Program-made: the position numbers and the translations under genes
Part shown: piece by piece, positions 1 to 8,324 of the stretch
Layout: every line of letters begins with the position of its first letter
Numbering within the stretch: position 1 is the stretch's first letter
Origin: Amycolatopsis sp. MtRt-6
GTDB taxonomy: Bacteria; Actinomycetota; Actinomycetes; Mycobacteriales; Pseudonocardiaceae
Assembly: GCF_017308975.1 (NCBI RefSeq)
Contig: NZ_JADWPD010000021.1
Span: 1 to 64,000 of the forward strand
Length of the DNA stretch: 64,000 nucleotides
Reading direction: 5' to 3'
The notes under the pieces: model-generated
What the model was told of the DNA's origin: nothing
The model's input: only the letters and a program-made list of their open reading frames with translations
Databases searched by the model: none

Positions 1-105
1 CTCATCTGCCTCGCCCGCCGCCGCTGCGACGTCCTCTACGCCATGCTCCGCAACGGCACCCACTACCGGCATCCCGAACCCGCTCCGGCCCCCACTGCCG
101 CTTGA
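1..105 (+). mobile_element. IS110-family transposase, C-terminal end (partial)
   Basis: The window opens inside a reading frame that continues to TGA at 103-105 and gives 34 residues. They carry the LARRRCDVLYAMLRNGTHY pattern typical of the extreme C-terminus of IS110/IS116 transposases (DEDD/serine type). The rest of the gene lies left of the window, so completeness is unknown. A short N-terminal fragment of the same family occurs near 42.76-42.86 kb. Confidence 0.7.
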
Positions 106-448
106 CAACCACATAGGGACACCCCCCCAGCGGCCAACCGCGTGCGCACTGCCCGTGCCACCGGCTGGGTACCACTGACTTGTCTGGTCCTTGACCCCTC
201 TTTGAGGTGCGTGAGAACAGGTGGGGTCATGCTAGCTCCCAGACGAGGTTGACGGCGCGATTCGTCGACGCAGACGTCGGAAGCAATGACGAGCCGGAAA
301 GTGAGAGGCCGCGAGTGAGCAGGGACCACAGCAGATAGGACATTTTTATCTCCAGGGTTCCGGACTGTGCCGCCAATGCTGGAGTCCATTGGGGAGTCGA
401 GTGGATCCGGCGGTTGCGGATCGTTCTCGAGGACCGGAGGAGAGACCT
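106..448. other. Intergenic stretch, no gene recognised
   Basis: This stretch separates the IS110 end from the AraC-type remnant. It has a small dyad around 187-231 (TGACCCC and GGGGTCA arms) that could be a terminator-like hairpin. A minus-strand frame ending near 227 has no recognisable family. The end carries a good ribosome binding site (GGAGGAG, about 437-443) for the start at 449. Confidence 0.4.
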
Positions 449-1258
449 ATGCAACTTGCCGTCCAGCAAGCAATTTCGGCGATGCGCAATCTTACTTCGA
501 CCCCATCACCCTCGGCCAGATAGCGGCTGAGGTGTTCGTCAGCCCCTTTCATCTCTCCAGGGTGTTCGCGGAGCTGACGGGCGTCACGCCGGGCCGTTAC
601 CTGACCGCCGTCCGGTTGTTCGAGGCCAAGCGGCTGCTGCTGACCACCGATCTCACCGTGGCCGACGTCGTGTGCAGCGTCGGCTACAACAGCGTCGGCA
701 CGTTCACCAGCCGGTTCACCAAGGCGGTCGGCATGACCCCCACCCAGTACCGCAGCCCGGAGGTACGCCAGTTGCTGCTCGCCGTGAGCCCCGACTTCCA
801 CCGGGTGCCCCCGGCCGAGGCACTGCCCGGCGCGAACGGGCTGCCCGTGCAGGGCGCGGCGTCGATGTCCGCCACGGTCGACCCTGCCCGCCGAGGCCGC
901 ACCGGCCAACGTGCTGGTCGGCCTGTTCGCCGAGCGCATCCCGCAGTGCGGGCCCGTGGCGTACGCCGCGCAGGCCGGTGTCGGCTCGACCAGGCTGACC
1001 ATCTCGGACGTGCCGCCAGGGCGGTGGACCGTGCTCGCGGTCGCCGAGGGCGCGCAGAGCGGGGGCGCGGAGAGCATCTACCTCGGCACGGTTCGGCAGC
1101 CGGTCGCCGTGTCGCCGGGTCGCGCCACCAGGGTGTACCTGCGGTTGCGCGAACTGCAACCGACCGATCCGCCCATCGCGATCACGCTGGCCTTCGACAC
1201 CTTCCCACACGGTATGAGCCGCGATCTGGCCCGTCCCGAGTTGCGGGTTGCGGCCTGA
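449..1258 (+). pseudogene. AraC-family transcriptional regulator, two frameshifts
   Basis: The start at 449 has a strong RBS and reads MQLAVQQAISAMRN, the usual N-terminus of a small actinomycete AraC regulator. The frame is then lost near 493 and the coding signal moves to another frame, where the AraC helix-turn-helix is clear (FVSPFHLSRVF, then VGYNSVGTFTSRFTKAVGMTPTQYR). A second shift near 886-893 restores the original frame, which reads through NVLVGLFAERIPQCGP and PPGRWTVLAVAEG to the stop at 1256-1258. The intact ancestor would have been a DNA-binding regulator of about 270 residues. As written it cannot make that protein. The two shifts compensate each other, so sequencing errors are the main alternative to true decay. 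Confidence 0.7.
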
Positions 1259-1269
1259 CCAGGGGAGCG

Positions 1270-1392
1270 ATGATGGCGACGACGTTCGGCGCCCTGCGCC
1301 ACAGGTTCTTGGCCCCCTCGCTGGCCGAGGCGCTGGACCGGGGCCTGCTTCCCGACTACGAGACGAGCATTGCACTGGAAGCGACGTTATGA
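1270..1392 (+). pseudogene. C-terminal remnant, possibly NDP-hexose 3,5-epimerase
   Basis: This 40-codon frame begins ATGATG and contains APSLAEALDRGLLPDYET. That resembles the C-terminal tail of RmlC-type dTDP-4-keto-6-deoxyhexose epimerases; the intact epimerase at 30957-31589 ends with a comparable GLLPEYD segment. The last 18 bases (from 1375) belong to the sequence block repeated at 30549-30719, so the epimerase-like part stops at a recombination joint. The match is short, so the identification is tentative. Confidence 0.35.
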
Positions 1393-1545
1393 ACGCGCGT
1401 ACGTGGACCGTGTGCGACGAACGGGTGATCTACCGCAGCCCGTGGGTCGATCTCGCACTGTCCGAGGTGGAGCTTCCCACCGGGGTCACGTGCGAGAACC
1501 ATCTGGTCAGGGTGCCGCCCTCGGTTGCCGTCGCGGTGACCGAGG
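1375..1545. repeat. 171-bp repeat, copy A (inverted copy at 30549-30719)
   Basis: By eye, 168 of 171 bases match the reverse complement of 30549-30719. The block contains the start codon and the first 52 or so codons of the Nudix-like gene. The two copies are about 29 kb apart in opposite orientation, so recombination between them could invert the intervening DNA. Confidence 0.85.
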
Positions 1546-1811
1546 CGGACCGGGTGGTGATGCTGTGGCGGCACCGATTCATAACCGACACGTGGAGCTG
1601 GGAACTCCTCTCCGAGCTGTCGTATGTCCAGCCGATGGCCGGTATCGCCAATGCGGAGCATTTCGTGCTTCGTGGCCGCGGGGCCAGCTATGTCGGTCCG
1701 CCAGTCGACTGCCACGAGTCCCAGCACATCGCCTGGGTTCCGTTGGCCGAGGCGGAAGAGCTGCTCGAACGAAGGCGGATCGTCGCGGCAGCCTCGGTGG
1801 CGGGAGTGTAG
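1389..1811 (+). CDS. Nudix-fold protein lacking the Nudix box (probably inactive)
   Basis: The start at 1389 (MNARTWTVCDERVIYRSPWV) opens a 140-residue frame. The N-terminal strands and C-terminal half (SYVQPMAGIANAEHF, HIAWVPLAEAEELL) match the actinomycete NUDIX hydrolases often found in glycopeptide and nucleoside clusters. The expected catalytic signature GX5EX7REUXEEXGU is absent. TWSWELLSELSYVQ runs directly from the strand before the box to the strand after it, consistent with an in-frame loss of about 25-30 codons. The protein should still be expressed but cannot have normal Nudix hydrolase activity. It is best treated as a degenerate gene. Its 5' portion is duplicated at 30549-30719. 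Confidence 0.6.
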   Translation: MNARTWTVCDERVIYRSPWVDLALSEVELPTGVTCENHLVRVPPSVAVAVTEADRVVMLWRHRFITDTWSWELLSELSYVQPMAGIANAEHFVLRGRGASYVGPPVDCHESQHIAWVPLAEAEELLERRRIVAAASVAGV

Positions 1812-2169
1812 CGGCTCCTGCTCGCCAGCCGAGCATAGCTGCGGGTGATGCCACCGTTGCTTTCGGACTTGCGTGCGGTCATCGGAGCGACCGGCGACCT
1901 CGGCAGGTGCCGACGATCAGCAGAGGCGCCCCACCCCTGTGCGAGCTGTGCTGCCCGGAACGAGGTCGGCTCCATCCACGAGTACGGGTCCGCGCCCTTC
2001 GGCACCACGATCGACGAGACGACGCAGCCCGGCCGGCCCCGGACGCGCCGGACAACCCCGCAAAGGCCACCCAGGTGCTTGCAGAACCACGAGTTCACCC
2101 CAGGATGAAACGGGGGGAGTGCACTCGAGGAGAGGACGACCTCCGATAGGCGGCCGTACCGTCGTTCTC
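1812..2169. other. Gene-free stretch between Nudix-like gene and TyrA remnant
   Basis: I see no supportable gene. Several overlapping frames are open only because of the high GC content, and none carries a family motif. A purine-rich GAGGAGAGGA segment near 2127-2136 could be a ribosome binding remnant for the following TyrA-like sequence. Confidence 0.35.
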
Positions 2170-2545
2170 GTGGACCTCCGCACTGTGACCGTGTTCGGCG
2201 CCGGCACGATCGGTACGTCGATCGGACTCGCGCTGACCCGCAGTGGTGTGCGCGTCCGGCTGGCCGACCCGACGCCGACGCGCTCGCCGCCGCGGTGAGT
2301 CGCGGCGCGGGCGTTCCGCTCACCCCGGGGGCGGGAGCCCACCGATGTCGTCGTCGTGGCGACCCCGGCCGCGACCGTCGCCGCCGTACTGTCCGACGCT
2401 GTCGAGCGGGGCCTTGGCACCGCGTACACGGACGTCGCCGCGGTCAAGAGCGACATCGTGGCCGCATCCCGTGGTCGCCGGGGATCTTGGTGATCCGGCG
2501 ACTGTCGATGCGGGACTGGCGGGCCATGAAGCGGACGCACTGAGG
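2170..2545 (+). pseudogene. Prephenate/arogenate dehydrogenase (TyrA-like) N-terminal remnant
   Basis: From GTG 2170 the frame reads RTVTVFGAGTIGTSIGLAL, the Rossmann NAD-binding start of TyrA-type dehydrogenases (GxGxxG). The frame shifts near 2270, back near 2335 (DVVVVATPAATVAAVL, then TDVAAVKSDIVAAS, the typical TD-V-SVK segment), and again near 2465 before a weak GHE motif. Only the N-terminal third remains. The ancestral enzyme would convert prephenate to 4-hydroxyphenylpyruvate, which is the substrate of the hydroxymandelate-synthase-like enzyme at 41653-42705. In glycopeptide clusters such a dehydrogenase supplies that enzyme. Confidence 0.65.
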
Positions 2546-2726
2546 CGTCACCCGCAAGATCATCGGCGAGGTTCCCGGGTAAGCACCAACCGGTTCGACA
2601 TGGGGTTGGAACGGTCTACGAACTGGTGGATCGCGGGGGCCTTCAGTCCCTCCAGTCGACGTCGGCGCCGCAGAGCTCGGGGATGAATATTTCTACAAGC
2701 GATTATGGGTTGGGACTGGAGGACTA

Positions 2727-3233
2727 ATGATGGGGAGTCGGAACTCCGACGTAGTCTTCGTCAGGTGGCCCGCGCAGGCGGACCTGCGGAACCGCTATCA
2801 GCTTGAGGGGGTACCTCGATTACTTGTCGTAGAAGGAGGCGCGGTACCGCCGGTCAGCAACGATCCGATTGAAGATTGGGCTCGCCAACCGATATCTCGG
2901 GTTGACCTGGATGCGAGGGTCAATGCCTTGCAGAACCGGTTCGACAGCCGCCGGGCGCCGAGGATCGACTCAGCGGGAACTCTAAGTTTCGGAAGTCACT
3001 CGATCACGATCTCGACCACTCAGGCCCACCTCATGGCCCTGCTCGTCGAACGCTTCGGCGAGGTAGTGTACCGCAACGAGCTCACGAACTATTTGGCAAC
3101 GCAGGTAACGACTCTTACAAGGAACTCGCTCGACCTGCATATTATGCGGCTCCGCCGAAGACTGCAGTCGATCGATCTGTCGATCCGCACCGCGTGGGGC
3201 CGAGGATACATCCTGGAGGCTATGCGCTCCTGA
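2727..3233 (+). CDS. Winged-helix (OmpR/PhoB-type) transcriptional regulator
   Basis: A 168-residue protein with a good RBS (GGAGGA) before ATG 2727. Residues about 85-168 form a Trans_reg_C winged helix: an HLMALLVERFGEVVYRNEL helix region, the recognition region SLDLHIMRLRRRLQ, and the terminal hairpin TAWGRGYILEA. The first 80 residues are not a canonical receiver domain and show no conserved phosphorylation Asp pattern, so this looks like a stand-alone or atypical response regulator. It stands alone, convergent with the arylformamidase gene, and is a candidate pathway regulator. That role is inferred only from position. Confidence 0.75.
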   Translation: MMGSRNSDVVFVRWPAQADLRNRYQLEGVPRLLVVEGGAVPPVSNDPIEDWARQPISRVDLDARVNALQNRFDSRRAPRIDSAGTLSFGSHSITISTTQAHLMALLVERFGEVVYRNELTNYLATQVTTLTRNSLDLHIMRLRRRLQSIDLSIRTAWGRGYILEAMRS

Positions 3234-3339
3234 AGCAAAGCCTCTGGTGCGGACTTGTCGTCGGATCACGTGATCGCGATCGCTGCCACGTGCGCACGCC
3301 GGGGAGCGCTGCCGGCTGGCTGCCGACCGCTCGCAATGC

Positions 3340-4185
3340 TCAGCTGTTGCTGGTTAGCAGTCGAACCAAGGTGCTGCCGACAGGTGTGTCCGGGTTGGCG
3401 AGGTCGAACGGCAGGTCGAAGTGATTCCGGTGCGCGAGGACCATTTCCTCGACGGCGATTCCGTTCGCGCGTAGGGCAGCGACGTAGTTGTCGTGCTGAC
3501 GGGCGTACTCCGGTGTCTCGAGTCCGCCACGGGCGACGGTGATCGGTGGCGCCGTGACTGGGGCGTGCTGGATGGGGCTGTTGCGGCGAGCCGATTCCTC
3601 CGTGAGACTCAGTGCATCGTTGACGTAACTCTGCCGGACTGGGTCGAGGTCGTAGATGCCGCTGAGCAGTGTGGCTGAGCCGAACACTTCGGCTGGTGTC
3701 CGCCCGTCGGGCAGCCAGCCGTCGGCTAGGGCCATGGCGACCAGGTGCGCACCCGCTGAGCTGCCGCTGAGGTGAATCCGGCCCGGCGCGATGCCATAGG
3801 TGTCCGCGTTGTCCACCAGCCACAGCAGGCCACGGCGCACCATTGCCACAATCGCGTCGAGGTCGTAGTTCGGTGCGAGACCGTAGCCCAGGGCAGCGAA
3901 GGCCGCGCCAGCGTGTAAGGCGGCAGGCGCGGCGAAGCTGGACTCGTTCTTGCTGAGCTGCTGCCAGTTGCCGCCGTGCACGTAGACCAGCAGTGTGTTG
4001 CCGTCATAATTCGGAAAGAGGTCAAGTTGCTCGACATCGGAATACCCATAGTGCACGGTATGATGCCGGTATGTGGCTCGGGCGCCTGCGCTACGTGTGG
4101 CGTACTCGTGTAGGTAGTACTCGATGTCGGTAATGCACGAGCTGGGCGAGTACTCTTGGTCCAAGTCGCCCCAGATGGTCGTCAT
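3340..4185 (-). CDS. Kynurenine formamidase (arylformamidase), alpha/beta hydrolase
   Basis: A protein of about 281 residues. I choose ATG 4185 (MTTIWGDLDQEYSP), which has a G-rich RBS at suitable spacing; TTG 4200 is possible. It has the KynB-like alpha/beta hydrolase layout: oxyanion motif VYVHGGNW, nucleophile elbow GSSAGAH, and a C-terminal catalytic His in AHRNHFDLPF. The reaction would hydrolyse N-formylkynurenine (or its beta-hydroxy form) to kynurenine plus formate. It pairs with the tryptophan 2,3-dioxygenase at 17592-18374 and matches the hydrolase step in quinoxaline and quinoline chromophore pathways. A general esterase of the same fold is the alternative. Confidence 0.8.
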   Translation of the reverse strand: MTTIWGDLDQEYSPSSCITDIEYYLHEYATRSAGARATYRHHTVHYGYSDVEQLDLFPNYDGNTLLVYVHGGNWQQLSKNESSFAAPAALHAGAAFAALGYGLAPNYDLDAIVAMVRRGLLWLVDNADTYGIAPGRIHLSGSSAGAHLVAMALADGWLPDGRTPAEVFGSATLLSGIYDLDPVRQSYVNDALSLTEESARRNSPIQHAPVTAPPITVARGGLETPEYARQHDNYVAALRANGIAVEEMVLAHRNHFDLPFDLANPDTPVGSTLVRLLTSNS

Positions 4186-4277
4186 TATCATAACCCCCAA
4201 CTAGTACGGTGTCACACGCTAACATTTGTCTTGGCAACGTTTCGACTGCTTAACAGAATTCTGAAAGACTGATCTAA

Positions 4278-4436
4278 GAGCGTGTCTCATGTGGCCGCTT
4301 TGCGGAGTTTCTTTTAGGAGGTAAGGGCGGCGGCGAGGGTGAGGAATGCCAGGAAGTGGCTGGCTTTGCGGTCGACAACCGATCAACCACGAACCAAGAT
4401 CATGACACAAGATCATAAACCCACGTGAGACACGGT
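4278..4436. mobile_element. 159-bp MITE-like deletion derivative of an IS5-family element
   Basis: The element has imperfect terminal inverted repeats (GAGCGTGTCTCATGTGG on the left, GACCGTGTCTCACGTGG on the right read inward, 15 of 17 matching). CTAA flanks it on both sides (4274-4277 and 4437-4440), the YTAR target duplication expected of IS5-group elements. Its interior is the two ends of the transposase gene at 44480-45001 joined together: positions 4278-4372 match the reverse complement of about 44907-45001, and 4373-4397 match the 5' end of that gene. It has no coding capacity of its own. Confidence 0.85.
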
Positions 4437-4555
4437 CTAAGCATCTTTCAAAGACATTTCGTAAGTGTGGTCGGTGTCGTGGGGCACGTGTAGCGTCTGG
4501 TGCGGCCAGCTGTGGGCGAAGCGTCGTGGAAACTGCAAGTGAGGAGCGTACGCGG

Positions 4556-5311
4556 ATGAGCTTGTCCGGCAGAACTGTAGTCGTGACCGGCGCCGGTTCG
4601 GGGATCGGCCGTGCGACGTGTGCAAGGTTGTGCCGGGCAGGCGCGCGGGTAGGCGCGATCGGTCGGCGCAAGGAACCACTGCTGGCTCTGCGCGATGACC
4701 TCAGCGACGAGCCCGGTGAAGTGGTAACGCTGCCCGCCGACGTCGGTTCGGCAGCCGAGGTCGAGCACGCGATACGGACTCTGACGGATCGGTGCGGTCC
4801 GGTGAGCGGAGTCGTCAACAATGCCGGCCTGGCGCGCTTCGCGCCGATCGAGTTTTCCTCGCCGTCCGATTTGGACGACATGTTCGCGGTGCACCTCCGT
4901 GGACCGGTGAACGTGTTGCGGGCCTGCTTACCGGAACTGCGTAGACATCGTGGCGCGGTGGTGAACGTGTCGTCGGTCGGTGGCCTTCTGGCGATGCCGA
5001 ACCGATCCCTCTACGGCGCGACAAAGGCCGCTGTGAACAGCCTGACCCGGTCGTGGGCGCGGGAGCTGGCGCCACAGGTCCGGGTGAACGCGATCCTGCC
5101 CGGCCCGGTCGACACGCCGATGTACGACGACCTGGGGCTTACCGGTCCACAGACCCAGACCCTCCGTGCGGACTTGCTGGCGTCGACCCCGTTGGAGAGG
5201 TTCGGCGAACCCGATGAGATCGCCCGGTGGGTCACCCTGCTCCTCGATGACGACACGTCGGGGTGGGTCACCGGTGTGCTCTTCCCGGTCGACGGCGGCC
5301 GGACCAGTTGA
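4556..5311 (+). CDS. SDR-family ketoreductase/dehydrogenase
   Basis: 251 residues from ATG 4556, preceded by GAGGAG. It is a classical short-chain dehydrogenase: cofactor motif TGAGSGIG near residues 11-18, NNAG, the catalytic Ser in NVSSVGG, and YGATK as the YxxxK pair. The C-terminus has the SGWVTG and DGG signature of FabG-like enzymes. It should be a cytosolic NAD(P)H-dependent oxidoreductase acting on a keto or hydroxy group. It follows the small IS element and is divergent from the arylformamidase gene. The substrate cannot be assigned; a step on the kynurenine-derived acid or a sugar is possible. Confidence 0.85.
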   Translation: MSLSGRTVVVTGAGSGIGRATCARLCRAGARVGAIGRRKEPLLALRDDLSDEPGEVVTLPADVGSAAEVEHAIRTLTDRCGPVSGVVNNAGLARFAPIEFSSPSDLDDMFAVHLRGPVNVLRACLPELRRHRGAVVNVSSVGGLLAMPNRSLYGATKAAVNSLTRSWARELAPQVRVNAILPGPVDTPMYDDLGLTGPQTQTLRADLLASTPLERFGEPDEIARWVTLLLDDDTSGWVTGVLFPVDGGRTS

Positions 5312-5841
5312 TCCGGCTGCATGCCAGGTGACGGGCACGTTCTTTCGTGATCAGGCCTGGCTCTAGCGCACGGTGGACTGCCACTCCATCAGCGAACGCG
5401 GCCAGCGCTACCGCCGCAGTCTCCGCTTTCTGGTACGGCCGTCACCGCGTGCGCGTCCTCCGCAATCCGGCGCACATCACACTCAACGACGACGCCGGAG
5501 TCGAAGTTCGCGGAATCGCCTGGGAAAGAGCCCGCGAGATCGTCATGCGGGGGGGGTGATGCGTTGGCGCCGGAGGCGGTGATCTTTGATGACGCCGGGT
5601 ATCCGAGTCGGGGAGGTCGTCGCCGTGTAAGGCGTCAACACCCGTACCATTCTGTGGAGAGTCTATTCCTCGATCAGCCGTCCCAGCAGGCTGTCGAGGG
5701 CGGTCTGCCCCTCGTCGACGGCGGCTGGCTCGTCGTCGTTGAGCGGTGTGTCAGTTGATCTGACACTCTCGAGTCGGATGAGTCGAGTGGTTCAAGGCCG
5801 AGGTGATCCCTTCGGCTGCCGTGGTAGCGAGGCGGTGTCGA
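5312..5841. other. Stretch without a recognisable gene
   Basis: A plus-strand frame from 5347 contains YGRHRVRVLRNPAHITL, and a minus-strand frame ends with EGQTALDSLLGRLIEE near 5665-5755. Neither belongs to a family I recognise. Both look like ends of lost genes. No insertion-sequence motif is visible here. Confidence 0.3.
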
Positions 5842-6276
5842 TCATGCGAACGTCGTCGCTCCCCACTCGGTGGCGGGGACGTTACGGACGTGCTCGGTGA
5901 ACTCCCACAGGTGGTTCTCGTGGTCGAGGGCGAGGTACTGCCGTAGGCCCCAGGGTTTGTCGCGGGGTTCGTGGAGGGTTCGGGCGCCCTCGGCGCGCGA
6001 GTGGGCGTAGTGCTTGTCGACGTCATCGACCCAGACGATCACCTGAGCAACGGCTGGCACACCGGTGGGCGGGATGGTGAGCCGCTCGCCGACCTTGGCG
6101 AGCATGACGACGCCGGCGCCGGTGTGTAGGTCGGCGTGGCAGACAGTGCCGTCGACGGTTTGGCGGAGTAGTTCGCGGAAGCCGAAGACCCGGGCGAGCC
6201 AGGCTACGGCGGCCGGTACGTCGGTGTAGCCAAGTTCGACGACTACTCCGGGGAATCCAGCGTCGGGGTCGTACAC
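5842..6276 (-). CDS. VOC-family (glyoxalase/bleomycin-resistance fold) protein
   Basis: A frame of about 144 residues. GTG 6276 is chosen because GGAGG lies five bases upstream; the frame stays open to 6321. The sequence shows one VOC unit: VVELGYTDVPAAVAWLARVFGF, then VIVWVDDVDKHYAHSRAEGA and LDHENHLWEFTEHV, the last carrying the His/Glu metal-site region. Such proteins are metal-dependent lyases, dioxygenases or antibiotic-sequestering proteins. It lies alone between remnants, so its role (detoxification or self-protection) is only inference. Confidence 0.75.
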   Translation of the reverse strand: MYDPDAGFPGVVVELGYTDVPAAVAWLARVFGFRELLRQTVDGTVCHADLHTGAGVVMLAKVGERLTIPPTGVPAVAQVIVWVDDVDKHYAHSRAEGARTLHEPRDKPWGLRQYLALDHENHLWEFTEHVRNVPATEWGATTFA

Positions 6277-6722
6277 CGGCACCTCCGGGGCTAGGAAGGG
6301 GTGACGGCCCCTGGCCGACACCTTGGGCCCAGCAAGTCAGCTGGGAGTCGCAGGCACGTGGCCGCGGATGGAGGAGGGGTCGAGTACGTCGTCGGGGTGA
6401 CTCTCGATGGAGAGCTCGCGATATTGAGCCCACTTGCCGGGGTGGACGCACAGGGGACCAGTGATAGGCCGATTTCGTCCTCGGCCAGTTGCCGGCATTC
6501 GCCTTCGTTGCGGGCCTGTTCGCGGTGATCCACGCAGACCAGCGCTCGTCGCAACAGGCTGACCGGGAGCTCGGTCTGGCTTGCTGTTGGGCGCACGCCC
6601 GCAGGAGGGGTCAAGGCTGGCCGGAGGCCACCCGGAGGGTTTGGCCTTGACCCCGGCGAGGACGACGCCCATGCTTGCGCGGCGAGGGACGAGCCGAACT
6701 CGGAGCCCGGCGCGGGGGTGTT
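6277..6722. other. Non-coding stretch downstream of the AMP ligase gene
   Basis: I see no convincing gene. A minus-strand frame containing RRALVCVDHREQARNEGEC near 6500-6570 matches nothing I know. A strong inverted repeat at 6607-6654 is listed separately. Confidence 0.35.
6607..6654 (-). terminator. Hairpin downstream of the AMP ligase gene
   Basis: Arms GGGGTCAAGGC (6607-6617) and GCCTTGACCCC (6644-6654) are perfectly complementary over 11 bases. The hairpin lies about 70 bases past the minus-strand AMP ligase stop. It has no clear U tract, so it is a probable transcription terminator or barrier rather than a canonical intrinsic one. Confidence 0.5.
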
Positions 6723-8324
6723 TCATGCCGCCTGTGCGCTGGCGCCGGGCGGGGTGAAGGCGGCCAGGGCGCGCAGTGCGACCTTGTCTGCCTTACCTAC
6801 CGGCGTGCGGGGCAGTTCGGAGACGGACACGAGCTTGTCCGGGATCTTGTAGGTCGCGAGACCGCGATCTCGCAGGAATACCTTCAGGGCTTGGAGCTCG
6901 ACGCTCTCGTCTCGCAGGACGACGAATGCGTAGGTGCGCTCACCCAGCACTGGGTCCTCGACCCCCACGACCGCCGCGTCCCGGACGCCGGGATGCGCCA
7001 TGAGCTGTTCCTCCACCTCCTCGACCGGAACCTTGTCGCCAGACCGGTTGATCACGTCTTTGAGCCGGCCGACGACGACGATGTTGCCGTCCGGCCTACG
7101 TCGCACCAGGTCCCCGGTCCGGAAGAACCCATCCGACGTGAAGGAGTCGGCGTTCTCCTGTTCGGCACGGTAGTAGCCGCGTATGGTGTACGGACCTCGC
7201 GTCAGTAGCTCACCTTCGACGTTGTCCGGTACGTCGTGGCCGGCGTCGTCTACAACCCGGATTTCGTCGTCGGGAGCCATTGGACGGCCCTCGGTGTTGA
7301 ACCTCACCTCATCCGGGTCGTCAAGCCGAGTGTAGGTGAGGAGCCCTTCGCCGACACCGAACCACTGACTCAGGTCGCAGTTCAGGACCTTGCGCGCTTC
7401 CTCGGCCTGCGCTGGTGTCAGCTTGGAACTGCCGATCTGCAAGTGGACGCCGGAAAGGTCGACAGGCGTCCGCTGTGCGTAGTCGAGCCAAAGCCGCACG
7501 GTTCCCGGTACCAACGTCGTGAGCGTGACCTGCTCCGCACGGATGAGCCCGATTAGCTCCGCCAGCCGATAAGTCGGGGCGAGTACGACCTTGCCACCGA
7601 CGAGCAGCGTTCCGAACAGCCCAGGGCAGCCGAGCGCGGCGTTGTGGGCGACCGGGTTCACGGCCAGGTACGTCGACGTGCTGTCGACCCGGAGCGCGTC
7701 CGCGCTAGCCAGCATGTTGTACGCGTAGTCGTTGTGCGTGCGGGGGATCAGTTTCGGCCGGCCAGTCGTCCCGCCGGAGAGCAGAAAGAAAGCCGGCTCG
7801 GACGGATCGACCTGCGGATACCGCGTCTCCGGCGCGCTGTCGGCGAGCTCGTTCGCAATCAGCACCTGCTCGACCCCTGGGACGTCTTGCTGCACCTCTT
7901 GGGCGAGGTGCCGGTAGTCGAAGCCTCGGAACTCGCTCATCACGATCAGTGCGACGGCGCCGGACTGCGAGGCCAGGTGAACGAGCTCGTGCTTGCGATG
8001 CCCCGGCAGAGCCAGCACCGGAATGGCACCCAGCCGGAACAACGCGAAAACCACGGTCGCGAACTCCGGCACGTTTGGTAACTGCACGACGACCCGATCG
8101 AGCGGGCCAATCCCACGAGCTACGAACTGCCGGGCTACGAGGTCGGAGCGGGCTGCGAGGTCCGCGTACGTGAGCCGCTGTTCGCCGTACACGACAGCCA
8201 CCTTGGTGGCATGTTCGGCGCAGGCCGCCTCCAGGAGCTCGCCCAGCGATCGCCCTTGCCAGTAACCCTGGCGGCGATACTGCTCGGCGAGTTCGTCGGG
8301 CCAGGAAACGCAGCCTTCGAGCAT
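6723..8324 (-). CDS. Stand-alone aryl-acid:AMP ligase (DhbE/Ecm1-like)
   Basis: 533 residues, the usual length of DhbE/EntE-type ligases. The N-terminus (VSWPDELAEQYRRQGYWQG) is that of the aryl-acid subgroup. ATP motifs are present: SGGTTGRPKLIPRTHNDYAYN, GVGEGLL, RTGDLVRR, then the hinge and GRLKDVINRSGDKV, and the catalytic Lys in PVGKADK. It lacks a carrier domain, so it activates an aromatic acid and loads it onto a separate PCP as chain starter. The substrate loop reads PVAHNAALGCPG, with the conserved His-Asn of aryl-acid ligases. With the Trp-dioxygenase, formamidase and aminotransferase genes nearby, a quinoline- or quinoxaline-type acid (for example 3-hydroxyquinaldate) is the likely substrate. 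Salicylate, dihydroxybenzoate or picolinate are alternatives. Confidence 0.85.
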   Translation of the reverse strand: MLEGCVSWPDELAEQYRRQGYWQGRSLGELLEAACAEHATKVAVVYGEQRLTYADLAARSDLVARQFVARGIGPLDRVVVQLPNVPEFATVVFALFRLGAIPVLALPGHRKHELVHLASQSGAVALIVMSEFRGFDYRHLAQEVQQDVPGVEQVLIANELADSAPETRYPQVDPSEPAFFLLSGGTTGRPKLIPRTHNDYAYNMLASADALRVDSTSTYLAVNPVAHNAALGCPGLFGTLLVGGKVVLAPTYRLAELIGLIRAEQVTLTTLVPGTVRLWLDYAQRTPVDLSGVHLQIGSSKLTPAQAEEARKVLNCDLSQWFGVGEGLLTYTRLDDPDEVRFNTEGRPMAPDDEIRVVDDAGHDVPDNVEGELLTRGPYTIRGYYRAEQENADSFTSDGFFRTGDLVRRRPDGNIVVVGRLKDVINRSGDKVPVEEVEEQLMAHPGVRDAAVVGVEDPVLGERTYAFVVLRDESVELQALKVFLRDRGLATYKIPDKLVSVSELPRTPVGKADKVALRALAAFTPPGASAQAA

